A model generated the notes under the pieces. That model searched no databases. It saw only the letters and a program-made list of their open reading frames with translations, and was not told where the DNA came from. A DNA stretch of 64,000 nucleotides from positions 1,495,501 through 1,559,500 of the forward strand of contig OZ005605.1 of the NCBI GenBank assembly GCA_963930655.1. Reading direction: 5' to 3'. Below, piece after piece: positions 12,241 to 25,247 of this stretch. A program made the translations under genes and the position numbers. The stretch comes from Myrica gale. Its lineage: Eukaryota; Streptophyta; Magnoliopsida; Fagales; Myricaceae. Position 1 is the first letter of the stretch. Each line of letters starts with the position of its first letter.

Positions 12241-15200
12241 AATTAAATATCTTGGATCCAGAAACTGCCCCTGGATTGTGATACGGGAAGATAAAAAAAA
12301 ACTAGTTATCCTCTCTAGCGCATAGCATATGCTATATGCAGTATTTGTGCTTTCATTATAATTAAGAACCTCTCTCTGCAATCTCATAGCAGTGAGATAT
12401 GGCTACTCACCTGATTTTATCTCATAAATCTATTTGGATTAGTTTGCTTCGAGGCGTGGGACAAGAGTAAAAACCATATTAGGTAGGCAAAATAGAAGAT
12501 TTTAAAGGATAATAATAATAACATCACAAATCTTTCATACTCATAACTCACTTCTGGTTTCATGAAATGGATATCGAGGCTCGATTTAGCTAGTGTCTTA
12601 GTTATCCCAAGCCCAAACTACTAAATTACATCTGAATTCTATTAACCCCGAATCCTACTAGAAGTGAAAGAAGAAAAGAATCGAGAGATAAGTTCATAAA
12701 GGTCAATTCTTAGGTTGATAACTTATTAGGTGGTATTGGCCTTAACTAGTCATTTTAAAAGACCCACAAAATACGAAGCATTGGAGACATAAATAAGAAA
12801 CGTAGAAACCACACTTGGGCCGAACACGTTAGGGGTACTTTCTACACCACCAGACAGATCGATACCATCACAGATTATCGACAAGAGATTATACAAGAGT
12901 GTGGCACATGTTGTAGAAAGAATTATGGCACACTTTATCAAACAAAAAAGGAACTTCACTTAGGCTTTGTTTGGTTTCTAAGGAGGAAAAGAACACGCTG
13001 ATCAGAGAAAGAAAAAGAACAAGATGTTTTGCCACTCAGAAAAAGCAAATACCCCATCGAACTAGTTTGTTTCGTTTTCCTGAGCATTCTCCGCTAACAA
13101 ACAAGATTCTAGAACAATTTAAAAACACTCGTGAAAACACAGATCTAAGCCGATCGATTAATTATAATCCTTCAGCTTTTCTTGGAAATTTCTAGCAGAG
13201 GTCAACATCATCAAGTGTTCGGAACGAAATTAGCTAGATGGAAGTCAAACAAAGCAATCGATGCAGCGAAAAAGAATGTGACTTTTTTCTTCTTCTTCTG
13301 TATTGGTGAGGTGTATATATGAATATAAAATGGCATAACTGGAACAGAATAACCAAAACGAATCCAAGAACTGGTAGCGTTTAAAAACTATATGCACTAA
13401 TTGAATATCCAAGAACTGGTAACGTTTAGTCAAACGTGAAAAGAAAAACAATGTAGAAACAGCATAATATAATTACTACCATTGAATTTAAGTGGCCATG
13501 TCGGTTAACTTAAAATTCCATTAATTCGTACACGTTTTAGATTATTGAAATTTAGATACGTTTATGCTTTTACTTGGAAAGAGTACCAGTTAAAACTCTG
13601 GGGCTCGGTCATAACCAGTTAACCTTCTTCGATGATGGAGCTAGAAACTAATTTAATTTGGGATGAATGCTTCAAGGGAAAGAAAGACAAGCGTAGTAAA
13701 AAGGGCACTAGGCAGCAGAAGTTTGTCATAACTTATAACCAAACATCTACCTAACATTGACAACTCAAGTCACCACAAACCTTTGCATAAGTACTGCAAC
13801 TTTTTACCTTTTGATCGGAAACCATGTGAGCCCTGTTCGTTATATCAGGCTTTGCTACTTTAGAGGCTTATTTATACTCAATACTGTCGTACTGTTCCAG
13901 TGAAATGAATTTAACGTTTGCTTGGGGAAAAAAAAAATCGGAAACCATGTGAGCGGTCAATGTTCCTCAATTCAGAGTTTGAAAATTGTTCAAAAACAAT
14001 AGACTCCCCATTAGTGCCTCTCCACGTGCATCCACTTTTGTGGCTCCTCATTACAACATTCTCTGTACTTTAGGAAAAACAGGGAGCAGGTTTTGTTTTT
14101 TGGGTTATTATGAATACCCACTACAAACGGTTTTAATTATTCTATATTGTGATAGTCAATTAATAAAGTTAAGGGGAATATATCAATATGTATACTCGTT
14201 GAAAAACTCCCAAGGAGCCTAGACGGGTCAATAAAGAGTTTGCTAAGCATATAGTCGATATCATGACCCTTATTATTATTATTATTATTTTTTTAAAATA
14301 ATGGTTTGTAATCGCTCCCTCAAGATAGATCAAGCTATATCATGAACAGTATTTTACTAAGACTTAATTACTGATATAGTTCATGTGGTATTTACTTGTA
14401 ACAAATAAGTCTGTTTTATAATTTTGAATGAATTGGTCCTTAATTGGGACCTATTTTTTAAACATATATGTCATTTTATTACTAAAAATTAGTCCACAAA
14501 TAAAAATGGGGTCTGAGATAAGTTATTCGATCTCGAAAATGGATATCTTGACTTGAAACTCATGTTAATCTTTCATTAGTTGACTCACTTTTTGTAAACA
14601 AAATGAGTCATATGTATAAAAAATAAATTACGAGAGAATACTTTGTTAAAAGTAAACACAATAAAGACTGAAACGGTAACTAAGCTTTTTACCAAAGACA
14701 AAATATTAAGGGTTTGTTCGGTTTATTAGCATTCTCAAGATTTTTTGAATTTTGAGAATATACAAACCGAACATATTTTTTAACACCACTTAAAATAATT
14801 ACTGCACGCATACCAATAAAATTAACATCACCTAAAAATTTTCAAAATACAAAATATTCTCAAAATACTTCATAACCGAACAGCCTCTAAGAGATTGATA
14901 GTTTAAGATATGGACATGAGTCTTGTCCCTTAACATCGTGCTTATGAAGACTTAGAACCCGTGAATTTCTATCCACCACCAATTTTAATGCTAGGAAGTT
15001 AGCTTTGTTTTTTTAACTATACTTTTTAGGAGGAATTGAAATTGTATAGATTTTGGGCCCCCGAAGGATCCCCAGTTACCATAAGTTTCTGTAGGACAGT
15101 AGAAGATAGGGGACAGTAGAAGATAGGGGTCTGTAAAACCAAAGGGTCAAATCCGCGTTTGCCCGCAAAATCAAAAAGCTTTGCGGCCCCCAATTGTGCT

Positions 15201-15633
15201 CTTTCTGCTTTCTCACAATACTCGATTCCCAACCCCATGAGAACGCTGTACACAAAACTAGAAATTAAAAGGAAGGGAAGTTTCTCATGGTCCTATAAAA
15301 TAAATTCTGTACAGTTCAAAAGATTGACCAATGGCCTGTAGCTGACATCTGGTACAAAATCAAAAAAGTCAGCGGATGATGTGTAAATGAATTTAATGAC
15401 CCACTTTAGTTTCCTTTTCCCAGTTCACCCCATAGGGCCTTGGGGTCCACCGACACTGCAGTAAGTTGGATTAGGACAACCCACTCATTCGTTTCTTTCC
15501 AACGGAGCATCGGCGTGTATCGACTTTTGGAGATATGTTTTGTCATCTAGTCAAACTTTTTAGCTCTAGGTATTACAGCTCAATACGTGAGACTGAGAGG
15601 ACGGAGTTTTGCTTCTAGAATTATATTGGTGAG
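12241..15633. other. Intergenic; little recognisable except one MITE and short repeats
   Basis: AT-rich sequence. It contains a (TTA)n tract near 14271-14290, a MITE at 14709-14889 and a directly repeated 'ggacagtagaagatagggg' near 15093-15129. The frame on the minus strand at 12750-12959 encodes a hydrophobic stretch, but nothing else supports a gene. Confidence 0.5.
14709..14889. repeat. MITE-like inverted repeat, gggtttgttcggttt ends
   Basis: The left end gggtttgttcggttta pairs loosely with taaccgaacagcctct. The interior block (cgcataccaataaaatta) is shared with 4236-4396, as are the 'ttctcaaaatac'-like units. It is the same family, with some divergence at the ends. Confidence 0.6.
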
Positions 15634-16125
15634 TAGGGGTGAAAACGGAATCGAGAATCGAATCGAGGGGGTCGATTCTTGTAAACTCTCAATCGACGGT
15701 CGAACCGCCGATTGGGAAAACCATCCGGGCTGATCAGGTTTGGTGGTCGGCCTGATTTCGGTCGGCGTGAGAGAGAGAGGGAGGGGGTTGCGTGAGAGAG
15801 AGAGAGGAGGACGACGTGGGAGGGGGAGGAAGAGACGATGAGTAGTGGGGGGGAGAGAGAGAGGACATGGGAGGGGGAGGGAGAGAGGACATGGGAGCTG
15901 GGAGTGGGAGTAGTGGGGGAGGGAGACGAGCAGGGGAGGGAGAGAGAGAAAGGATGTGGGAGGGGGAGGGAGAGACGATGAGCAGTGGAGGGGGAGAGAG
16001 AGAGAGGACGTGGGGGGGGGAGAGTGGAGACGATGTAATTTTTTGGTGGGGGGAGACGACGTATTTTGGTGCGTCTTCTCCCCCTACGTAAAGTTGCAAA
16101 AATATAATTTAAGTTTTTTTAATAA

Positions 16126-16157
<32 letters not shown>

Positions 16158-16297
16158 AAAATTACTAAAATGTCATCGGTTCTGTTAAAAAATGGGCCGA
16201 CAGCTGAACCGGGCTGGGCCCAAAATCGATCGGCCCAGTCGATTTCGGGCCGATTTGGTTGGCCCAGTCAATTTCAGCCCATTTTTTAACAGCCCTA
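15634..16297. mobile_element. hAT-type non-autonomous element with a purine-rich core
   Basis: The ends are taggggtgaaaac and cagcccta, and an 8-bp duplication ttggtgag flanks it exactly (15626-15633 and 16298-16305). The arms hold repeated 'gaatcgagaatcgaatcgag' and 'cggcccagtcgatttcggg' blocks. The centre (about 15757-16045) is an imperfect GAGGGAGGGGGAGAG repeat, followed by a (TA)n tract near 16118-16150. There is no transposase. Confidence 0.85.
15757..16045. repeat. Imperfect G/A minisatellite inside the hAT-type element
   Basis: The strand is almost pure purine, with repeated 'gggagggggagggagaga' and 'gacgatgag' units. The apparent 121-residue proline/serine frame on the minus strand and the glycine-rich frames on the plus strand are by-products of this repeat. 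Confidence 0.85.
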
Positions 16298-16598
16298 TTG
16301 GTGAGTGTAAATTTGAATGTTACTGCATGCTAGTTGCTTAAATAATATTTGTGTTGTGGTATCCGTTCAAATATTTAAGTTGTTAATATTTTTTAAAAGT
16401 AAATAGTATAATGAATAATATTTTGAGATTGGATATTTATGAAAAGTATCTTACATGAAAATTCTCACTTTGTAATTGTTAGTGGAGACTTTACTTATGA
16501 ATTGGAATTTGTTATGGTGCAATGCTTGGAAGTTATTGTGCACCACACACACATAAAGTCAGTTATAGGGTACTTTTGTGGTGCACAGAGCATATCGA

Positions 16599-16815
16599 AG
16601 AATCCAGGCTCTATTGCATCCTAAATGAATTTGTTTCAATCTTGCGCACAAATTATTAAGGACGGTAAAACAATTGAAAGAGAAGGAAAGATAAGGAAAA
16701 GAAAAATTGCTCCAAAAGCACAACATCATTGCTTTCCTTAAACGATATTTGTCCCCACCAGTTTGTGCACAGGGTAAGTCAAATTCGTTTAGGATACAAT
16801 AGGGCCTGGATTTAG
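16599..16815. repeat. Inverted repeat, about 52-bp arms around a loop of about 110 bp
   Basis: 'aatccaggctctattgcatc' on the left is mirrored by a right arm that reads aatccaggccctattgtatc on the other strand. Pairing continues through 'ctaaatgaattt' and 'gcgcacaaa', with roughly ten mismatches over 52 positions. The loop is purine-rich. It could be a small MITE or a hairpin RNA source; the sequence alone does not decide. Confidence 0.6.
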
Positions 16816-19274
16816 GAATCCACTCGTACAAAATGCGTAGCACACCTCACGAATAATGTACGTTTAATCTATTGACAGTTTAAAACAGTTTACATTTCAA
16901 ATGGAGACATTTACTTAACCAAACGACGTGATTATTCAGTTTAAATCCAAACTATGTGATTCTAGTAGTTTAAAAACTGCTAATATATCGTGGACGCGAT
17001 TTATCAAATCGTGATCACGTTTTAATATCCATGATTAGATGACTAACCATACAAATTTAAAATATAAATAAAATCCACCGTTGGATTTTCATCAAAGCTG
17101 AAATAAATATGATCTGACTGGCCGATCAAAAGACCAAAAGTGCCAAGTGCGCCTCATAAGCGCCCCTAGCGCCCTACATCCAACGCCACGCGCGCGAGTG
17201 CGCATGTGGTGCACCAATCACCATAGACTCCATGTCTTGCACTATAGCAAATACATGTTAAAACTCTCCACTAATAAATGCAATCCTAGAAAGTAGGAGT
17301 TCTCATGTGGGACATTTCAATAAATTCTCAATCCCAAAATATAATATATAATAATACTTATTTTGAAAACACTTTAACAAGGACAAATATTTTAAGCACA
17401 AATTGGAGCAATTTATTTCCTTCATCGTCAATTTATAACTTTTATAGATTCGTTGTTGAACTCTTAATATGATCAGTGTGTTCTCTAGTTTAATCGAGTC
17501 CATTTAAATTTGATGCACAAATGGTCGGATGTAACATAATTCACTCGTTATTCAAAAAATAAGTATCAAGCTTTTGACCTTCAAAAATTTATGCAGAAAA
17601 TAAGAGCCTTATCACTAGTTAAAGATAAGAACCTTAATTAAGTTCATCATTAAAACTCCTCGATGAGGGATGGAATTATAAATATCTGTTCATATCTGAA
17701 TCAAACTCGTTGCCTCGTTGACAGAACCACTCAAATAGTCGCACCTATGGGAACAAAGACGAAGGAAAAAGAATTATAGGCTATTCTATTATATAAATTC
17801 TTAAATGCCGATCATTATTTTTAATTTAAAGAGTGGATTTTGCAACATCAGCATCTAGCTATAGGCATCTAGACATTTTAAGCGAGGGTATTATATATTA
17901 ATAGAGATCTGAGAAAACTTGGTCTTAAATCTCTACCTTCTTAGTACGTTCACAGATCAACCCCATTGAAACCAAGAATGGCTACATAGTAATTAAAAAA
18001 GCTTTAATCAACGAGAAACCATGTGTTCTCCTCCATATGTAATAAAAGAATTGGCTGAAAACAGCCCACGTAGAAATGTGTTTCAACGGAATTCTCAAAT
18101 ATCTCCTCCCTTCTGCTCAATTAGGGTTTTATCTTAAATTCAAGTTCCCCACCATTTTGTTTGAATATGCACATGTTGGCCACTACCATGATCTGTAGGA
18201 CGCGGAATTTGACGAGTGTTCCATTGTTTGTCCCTAAAAAACGCACGAATAAAAAAAGATCTAAATTTTAAAATGCGCAGATGCCGATCATTCCTTGTCA
18301 ACTTGCTTCACGTGCAAACACCTCCTCTTGAGTCCAGCCAATTTGATAGGACCCATAATCATTACAGTATGTCGTTCAAGATCTCTGTGGGTTTGAGTTG
18401 AATTAACCATTTTTTTTACGATCTTCAAGATTCGAACGTCTTTGATCCTTATAAAAGTCGGTCGTGTTGACAGCAGAAGCACAGATTCCTAGACCAGAAC
18501 AGGGAGATCTAGCTAGCGTTTGAAGATCGATCGGGGGGATCTAACAGAAGGACCCGAAAACACAAAAACTTGTGGGAGTACGTGGAAACCCAAAAAAAAA
18601 AAGAGTCGGTCAGAATGTGAGATTGCTGGCTGAAATTAAAAACGGTACGTCGGTGAGAACATTTTGTGAAGAAATTTTCGCCAAAAACGCGTAGGCCGTT
18701 TGTACTACATGTATAGCTGGACCTCACAAGGAAATTCTGAAACAAATTGATCAACCTCAACTTATAGGTGTCTCTTGAGAAATGATTGGTGAGGCAGTCA
18801 GATCGATCTCAGATGGATGCTAGAGGGTAAGTTTTAATTAGTTGTTTGCGAATGTAATCAATTCCATATTAAGCGGTGCTCTGAAATACATGGGATACAG
18901 GCCTGCCTTTGTTTTTTACGTAAAAGATCAGGCCTTTCTTTGACGAAAAGGAAGAAGGTGGCAATTAATTAACAATTAATGTTAGCAAAATCCTTTGTTT
19001 TGTTTTTTCGCTTTTTCCTTCTTGTTCTCTGCGCGGAAGTGGGGTTGGGTTGGGTGGATAAATTCCTTCCTTTTCCCAATCATACCATTTCCTTGTTGTC
19101 GCCGTTAGAACAAAAAGTACTATATTATGTTGTCTTGTGACAGGCGAAATTGTTTTATCGTACTTCATATTCTTGATAGATCCAACACAGCATATGTATA
19201 GCAATACTGAACATGATCCTGTTCGATCTTGATCATAGAGAGAAAGAAGAAAAAGAACATACAGATCTAATCTA

Positions 19275-19465
19275 CACGGTGGTATTTGATTGTTAAAATT
19301 TTGGTGGTAAAAATTATACGTCGTTGAAATTGGTAAAAAAGTGAAGTGAGATAATTTGAATGAATTTTTTATATTTATTTAGAGTGAAAATGGATGATTT
19401 GATGGGGAGAAAGAAAATTTTGTGTAATTATTTTATTAGGGTCAAAATTTTGAGGGTACATAATT
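19275..19465. repeat. Possible AT-rich MITE
   Basis: 'ggtggtatttgattgttaaa' on the left and 'gggtcaaaattttgagggta' on the right resemble the ends of the AT-rich MITEs near 30.1 and 56.0 kb. The middle has 'aaaagtgaagtgagataatt'. The boundaries are not defined by a target duplication. Confidence 0.35.
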
Positions 19466-21382
19466 TTTGCTGTCATATATCTCAAAATCGACTGGTTTCA
19501 CATGCTAATTATTCAAGAAAACAAAAGAAATAATAACATCCTTAAAATAAAATAAAAAATCTTCGCTGAACTCAAGAGAAAGCATGCAGCTAGAAAATTA
19601 TATATATATATATATATATTGTCGGCCAGATTTGAATAAACAATCAAGGAATTACTTTAATACTGCCTATTAAATACCAGTCCTGCTAATAAGATAACAT
19701 ATCACATTAATTAACCCACCGAATTTGAGTTAAAAACACAATTTTCCATCCCTAGGTTAATATATAGGGTAAGCAAACAATTACGTACAGATGTAGATAG
19801 GACCCTAGCAACGTTTTTCTGTTGCATTAATGCAACTAATTACCAGAACATAAAGGTGTGACATTTTAGATCAACAAATTGACACAACCAAGCATTTTTC
19901 ACCAAAGCTAGGGATCAATGTTTCCAATAATTCCTCAATTGATCTATGAAAATAAAAGATCTAATTAATAAAGGTACGATCGAACAGTACATAAAAACAC
20001 AAAGTAATAAGAAACCAATATATATATATAATATCCATTGCACTCATAGTTGAGAACTTAACTGTAAAAAATAAATACACGTAATGAAGAACTGATCAAC
20101 AGATAACACTTGCATGTCTTATATATCTCCGGCCTAGATTCTCTTACAGGGTAACGAGAGAAAATCTCGTACGGTGAGCCTACCTAAAATGGTGTCCACC
20201 TAATATACAGATAAATTACAAAGAAGCTAGCTAGCCCAGAAAACTACCATACAACTTATTGGTGCTCAGCTCTATCCGCTTTTAGTGTTTCCATGGAGAA
20301 ACGTAGGTTAAGGCTATATAAGTTTCCCAGGTACTAATCTCCTCCACAACTCATATATCGCGATTCGCCTGTCCTACTTTATACCCTGCATGATCAGGTT
20401 GACAGACACTGGGACATTACAATTGCAGTCATTATGTCCTTCATATAAATAGTTGAAATCTTTCGTTTTCTCTTTCAATGCAATTGCAGCTGCCTGCAGA
20501 GAGCTGCTGCACATGTTTCGAATTGACATCTACTCCCAGTGGAACTTTCAGCACCAACAAAATAGCAAAAATCTTGTGCCTTTTTTCACACTGTCAAGGA
20601 GAACAAAAACGAAACTGAACCAATCCAGATATTATAACTGATGAAACAAAAACGCATCTTTTGCGCCGTCAAAAGCTTATGGGATCGATCTTCTCAACTT
20701 TGCTAGACTTAGAAGTAGAAACAATACAAAATGACAATGTATGGGAAACTTTCTAACTTCTTTTTTTTTCCTTCCCCGTGATGACTTACATGGATTTCTA
20801 TGCAGGTTTCTAGGTTTTGATGGCGATAATGCATAGAACACAGTAGTCGGGGACTATCACCAGTAATCACGTAGAAGACCCGAGATCTTCTATACGACAA
20901 GATTATGATTGATCTGCATCCAGGTGAAAGACTCGACAACACTTCTGTGAAGTTGAGAGCCATTAGCGAGAACGGAATTACGAACTCTACTAACGTACTT
21001 AAAAGCTATGCGTCATAAAGGAATATTTATTTTCATTGTCGCCACCTCTCAGACATAATCACTTTTCGGTTTTTACTCGGCTTTTGTTCATAGTAATTTA
21101 GAATGTCTGCGCTTTTGGTCATCTGTGAAAAATTAGAACAGAACTGAATGAGTTAATCATATTGTGATAGCTAGCAAAATAACTAACATAGAATGGAAAG
21201 ATGCAAGCTTTTTTCCACAAGCAAAAGAAACCCTCTGCGGGCATGCCAGAAGGAGATGATAATTTTATATAAGCAATATGAACCACAAACATCTCCAACA
21301 TGAGATCAGTTCTAAGACAAACCTCTCAGTCTCAGAGCTTCCTCCTCTCCGATACAAAGGAAAACGAATGAAATCAGACTAG

Positions 21383-22364
21383 CTACATATCCTCTCGCCT
21401 GAGCTTGTTCAGCAAAGCTGTGATTAGAGCGTCCCTCTTCTCAGCCCTAGCCTCTTCTCTCATCCTCCTTTGTTCTTCCCTCTCTCTCCATCTCTGCTCC
21501 ATCATTATCCTCTCACTTTCCAGTGCCTCCATGGCGTGTCTCCACTCCATTTCCTTTAACCTCCTCTCATTTTCCCTTGCCTCAAAAGCTTCCCTCCATT
21601 GCGCCTCCATTTGCATCTGTTGCTTGACAAATTCATCCAATATCTCCTTCAGATTGTTGATATTGCCACTCCCACCACTACTACTTACGATACTATTGCT
21701 CTTGCCTTTTTTTATCTTCTTCCTAGTGCTACCCTTCTCTCTGTCGCTGTCTTCGTTATCATCCTCTTCGTCCGATGATAGCTGGGCCGCTTTCTTTTTT
21801 GACCCACTCGCTCCTCCTTCGGCTTCGGCCCATAGCATTCTCTGCATCCGTGCAGCGAAAATCGCTTGAAGTTCATGGTAAAATGGAAATTGTTGACGAG
21901 TCGCTTCCGGTTCCATTGTCTCACACCCCTACACGTCACCAAGTAAAAAAAATTGAAGACATGAAGGTAAACTGCTATTAGTATATCCCTAATCCGGAAA
22001 AGGAAAAAAAAAAAAGAAGGAAAATACAAAAGCCTTCAAAGGCGCAACACCAAGAGTTTCGTTATGGATTAGGTTTTGATGTGTCTTGTGCTGAGAGTAC
22101 CTTATAACGCGTAACGAGGTTTTTCCACTTGCACTTGCACTGCTCAGCGCTGCGATTGTAACCCTTTTCCTTCATCTTTGTGGCAATAACTTCCCAGAGA
22201 AGCTTGTTCCTCTTTGTTTCCATGAAAGATTGATCTAGCTCTGCTCGGATCATCAAAAACTCCTTCGTTTCTTGGATACTCCATTGAGGAAATCTATCAC
22301 TCGCATCGACGTTTACACTGATATGATGCTGCTGATGATGAGGAGGAGGATGATGTCCTTCCAT
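21383..22364 (-). CDS. Trihelix transcription factor, GT-3 subfamily
   Basis: Two exons, 22364-22101 and 21928-21383, with a 172-bp GT-AG intron in phase 0, give 269 residues. The start MEGHH at 22364 matches known GT-3 proteins; an in-frame Met four codons upstream (22376) is possible. Residues about 24-92 form the trihelix DNA-binding domain, with Trp28, Trp57 and Trp80 and the run WSIQETKEFLMIRAELDQSF. The second exon continues with the conserved GCETMEPEATRQQFPFY and MQRMLWAEAEGG. Then come an acidic patch (SSDEEDDNEDSD), a lysine-rich stretch that may be a nuclear signal (RKKIKKGK), and a long charged coiled coil to the end. GT factors bind GT-elements in promoters and act in the nucleus; Arabidopsis GT-3a/GT-3b are the closest by eye. 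Both exons are open. Confidence 0.93.
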
Positions 22365-22376
22365 AACAAAGCGCAA

Positions 22377-23978
22377 ATTCCAGGAAAAGCTATACTAAGA
22401 TTTAATTTTACTCCAAAAAGATGCAGTAGAAGAGAGAGAAAGATTGAAAGTCGGAAAGAGAAAGCGGGAGAGAGATTTATATGAGGTTGGTGTGAATAGC
22501 AGGTGTGAATCCTCAAGAAAGAAAGAAGCATATTTTCCTCCTCGCTCGCTTAGGTGTCAAAGAAAGCATTTTTTGTTATTCGTTCCAGATTTTAGAAACG
22601 AAAAAAAGCTCCCCCCCTCTTCCTTTTATTTCTTTCATTCTTTTCTCGTTCTTAATAGTTTCCTCCCAGTCTCATCTGTCTACGCGGAAACTCTCTCTCT
22701 CCCATCTTTTTCTTTTCTTTTGGTGTACATCCCCATTTGTTCCCATTGCGTTTACGCGTCGTCACGCTTACGAAAAAAAGTCTCAGAGGTAGTGGGGGGC
22801 CTGGGGGCTTTATTCCATGCGAACAGTTACAAGGAAACTTGCACTTCAAGATTTAATTTTTATATAAATTTGAAAAATACTTTCTGGTCCTTTCTGTTTG
22901 AAGCGTGTGACTACCCAGGGGACAAGAACGGCTTCCAGATGGTGCGTGGAGGCGACGACGATTTCTTCTTTCGCGGGCTCTGTTTGCATGGATTTCGATC
23001 TCAAAAGTGGGGCATTGATATAACTTTTATCAAGTTCTGTGGGCCGTCTATTTTTAATTTTTTATAATCGCCTACACCGTTCTTACATGTCCCACGTGTA
23101 AACGCCTACCATCTTGATCCACGTGGCATACATGCAAAGATTGCTTCAGAAAAGGCTTCGTACCCCCACCAGTCTTCTTGTTCACACCTATTCTAGTCCT
23201 TGCCCAAATATTTGACCCCAATTTTTTCACTGCGACGAATTAAAACTCAACACGTCGTATGCGGGCCTTGTTGAGCCCATGAGATACGACTTCGTAAGTT
23301 CGTATATTTTCCAAATGGCAGGTCGAGCGGTAAATAAGAGGGGATTCTCCGATTCTATAACATTGATCGGCTACTGATTCTCTGTTTGAGATCAGGGTGA
23401 AGGCGTGCGGTTGTTTTTCTTCTGCCCTTATTGCAAGCAACGCGGTTGACCCACTCGTTTACCTCTTCCAGTTTGTAGGCCTTTTTATTCAAGTCTTAAG
23501 CGACAAGTTTAATTATGTGCAAAGTTTGCATCAGATGTTAATTAAGAAGGTACACCAACACGTACACTTTCTTACAATTTACAAAATATAGAAGAACCAA
23601 GCTAGCACAAGTCTTGAGAAATTTTCTCAAGGGAGATTGATTGACCATTTCTCTACCTGCCTAGCTAGTAACCTAACCTCCTCCTAAACTTCTCCATGAA
23701 AGAAGATATTAGAAAAGAAAATTCTCTACTGTCATGTGCCTTTGACTTTCTTGAATCAGAATAGTTTAAGAAGGTTCCTAAATAAATTACCAAATAGCTC
23801 TGACTTTGGATATTTGACTCAGGTATGCTCGAAGACAAAAAAAAAACAAAAATTAAGGATATATGCAATTAACTAGGGTAAAACTGATTCCCAACTCTGT
23901 AAAATATGAAGATAATTTCTTTTTTAGTTCCCATGTATATATGCTGTTCAAAAGGCATGCATATTCCATGATATCAAG
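22377..23978. other. Upstream region of the trihelix gene and intergenic DNA
   Basis: The first few hundred bases are the promoter side of the trihelix gene. On the plus strand, open frames at 22444-23067 (207 codons) and 22505-22792 lack recognisable domains and overlap the promoter, so I do not call them. The rest shows nothing I can identify. Confidence 0.45.
22475..22481 (-). promoter_or_regulatory. Candidate TATA box of the trihelix gene
   Basis: The minus strand reads catataaatctctctccc, with TATAAAT about 110 bases upstream of the trihelix start codon. That leaves a plausible 5' UTR of about 80 bases, rich in CT on the coding strand. No experiment supports it. Confidence 0.45.
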
Positions 23979-25247
23979 TAGGGCTGCACAATGTCACAGG
24001 AAAATTCCGGTGGCACCGACACCGGGTTCCCGGTACCCAGCCTAACCGGTGTAGGTGTAGGTTTAGTTTTTTGAAAAAATTGGGATAAACCGGGATTTGT
24101 TTTTTTAGTTTAGTTTCTACTCAATTGTTTAAACTTTAATTTCACCTCAAGACGTTGTATTCTAGAAGCATGTCAAGGTCTACTTAATAGTTTAGTTTCA
24201 CCTAAATATTTGAGATTTATTGTTGGTTTTATCTAATCAAATACTTACATTCATGTTACCAAGAAGCTTGCTAGGTAAATGAACTAGTTATTTTGAATTT
24301 TGGTAGAAAAAATTACAAATTTATTGTATTTAGAATGATATATATGAAGGCATTGAAATCATAATTAAAGAGTTTAATGCCAAAATTTGGTAAGTATATC
24401 GCATAATATAAGTCAAGAGGTCGAGATTGTACCATGAAAAATTGACAATCACTTTATGAGTTTAAGAATTTTTATGAAATTTTAACTAGTTGTCTAAATT
24501 TATAATTTATAAAATTGACAAATCAATATTAAATTTATATCATGCTTGCAAAATCAATCACTCAATTACATTTTAGTTCAAATTTCTAATACATTTTAGT
24601 TCAAAAATTCAGATTGAGTCATCACGTTTGACCAGCGTTTGACAAGTGTTAAAGCGCCCTTTGAAAAAATTCAGACATAGTCATCACGTTTGACTAACAT
24701 AAGCGTTCGACGAGCGTTTGACAAGCTCTCGAGCGCCTTCAAAAATTGCTGAATTTTTGGATTTTCCTTGCGAAACCAAGGGAAACCCTACTAGGTTTTG
24801 AACATGTTTTAAAATTGTTATTGATTTGTTAATTAGAGGGAAAACACATATTCTCCCCTCTAAGTGTTGTTAGGGTCTAAACTGGATTTTTTCAAAAGAT
24901 AATAGTTTCTACTTACAGTGACGTCTCTATTACTTTGGACTTTAAATTTTCATCTTATCTTTTAAGATGATCTTTAATTTTATTGATTTTGGAATTTAGT
25001 TTTCATTAGTTTAGATTTTATTGATATGTGATAAATGGACCAAAATAAAAAAGAAAAAATACATTGGGCCAAGTGTGTAAAATGCTAAAAAAAATGGCTC
25101 AATATGAATATAGGATAACCGGAAATCGTCACCGCTAAACCGGCGCCACCACTAAGGGTCGGTTTTTACCCTTAACGGTATAGGTGTAGGTGGTAATTTT
25201 TTCAAAACCGGCCTACCCGGCACCTACACCGAGGTTGTGCAGCCCTA
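23979..25247. mobile_element. hAT-type non-autonomous element, tagggctgcacaa ends
   Basis: The perfect terminal pair tagggctgcacaa and ttgtgcagcccta is flanked by 8-mers atatcaag (23971-23978) and atatcagg (25248-25255), 7 of 8 matching. Both arms carry 'aaccgg', 'cggtgtaggtgtagg' and 'cacctacacc' blocks. The interior of about 1 kb is AT-rich and has a directly repeated 'cagac/t...agtcatcacgtttgac' segment near 24613-24700. No transposase frame is visible. Confidence 0.85.

Larger units (their letters stand above)
16298..21382. other. Intergenic; hairpin repeat, dispersed repeat and trihelix 3' flank
   Basis: It holds an inverted repeat at about 16599-16815, a dispersed repeat copy at about 17690-17780, a possible AT-rich MITE at about 19275-19465 and (TA)n tracts near 19597 and 20020. 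Roughly 21000-21382 is probably the 3' UTR and flank of the minus-strand trihelix gene. No reading frame here resembles a protein family I know. Confidence 0.5.

Noticed and set aside
15734-16099. 121-codon proline/serine-rich minus-strand frame
   Set aside because: It is produced by the purine-rich minisatellite inside the hAT-type element and has no other gene sign.
21405-21869. 154-codon plus-strand frame overlapping the trihelix gene
   Set aside because: It is the reverse complement of the acidic and coiled-coil coding part of the trihelix second exon; its Leu/Ser-rich content is what such a shadow gives.
22444-23067. 207-codon plus-strand frame upstream of the trihelix gene
   Set aside because: It overlaps the trihelix promoter and 5' UTR, is full of simple pyrimidine runs and shows no recognisable domain.
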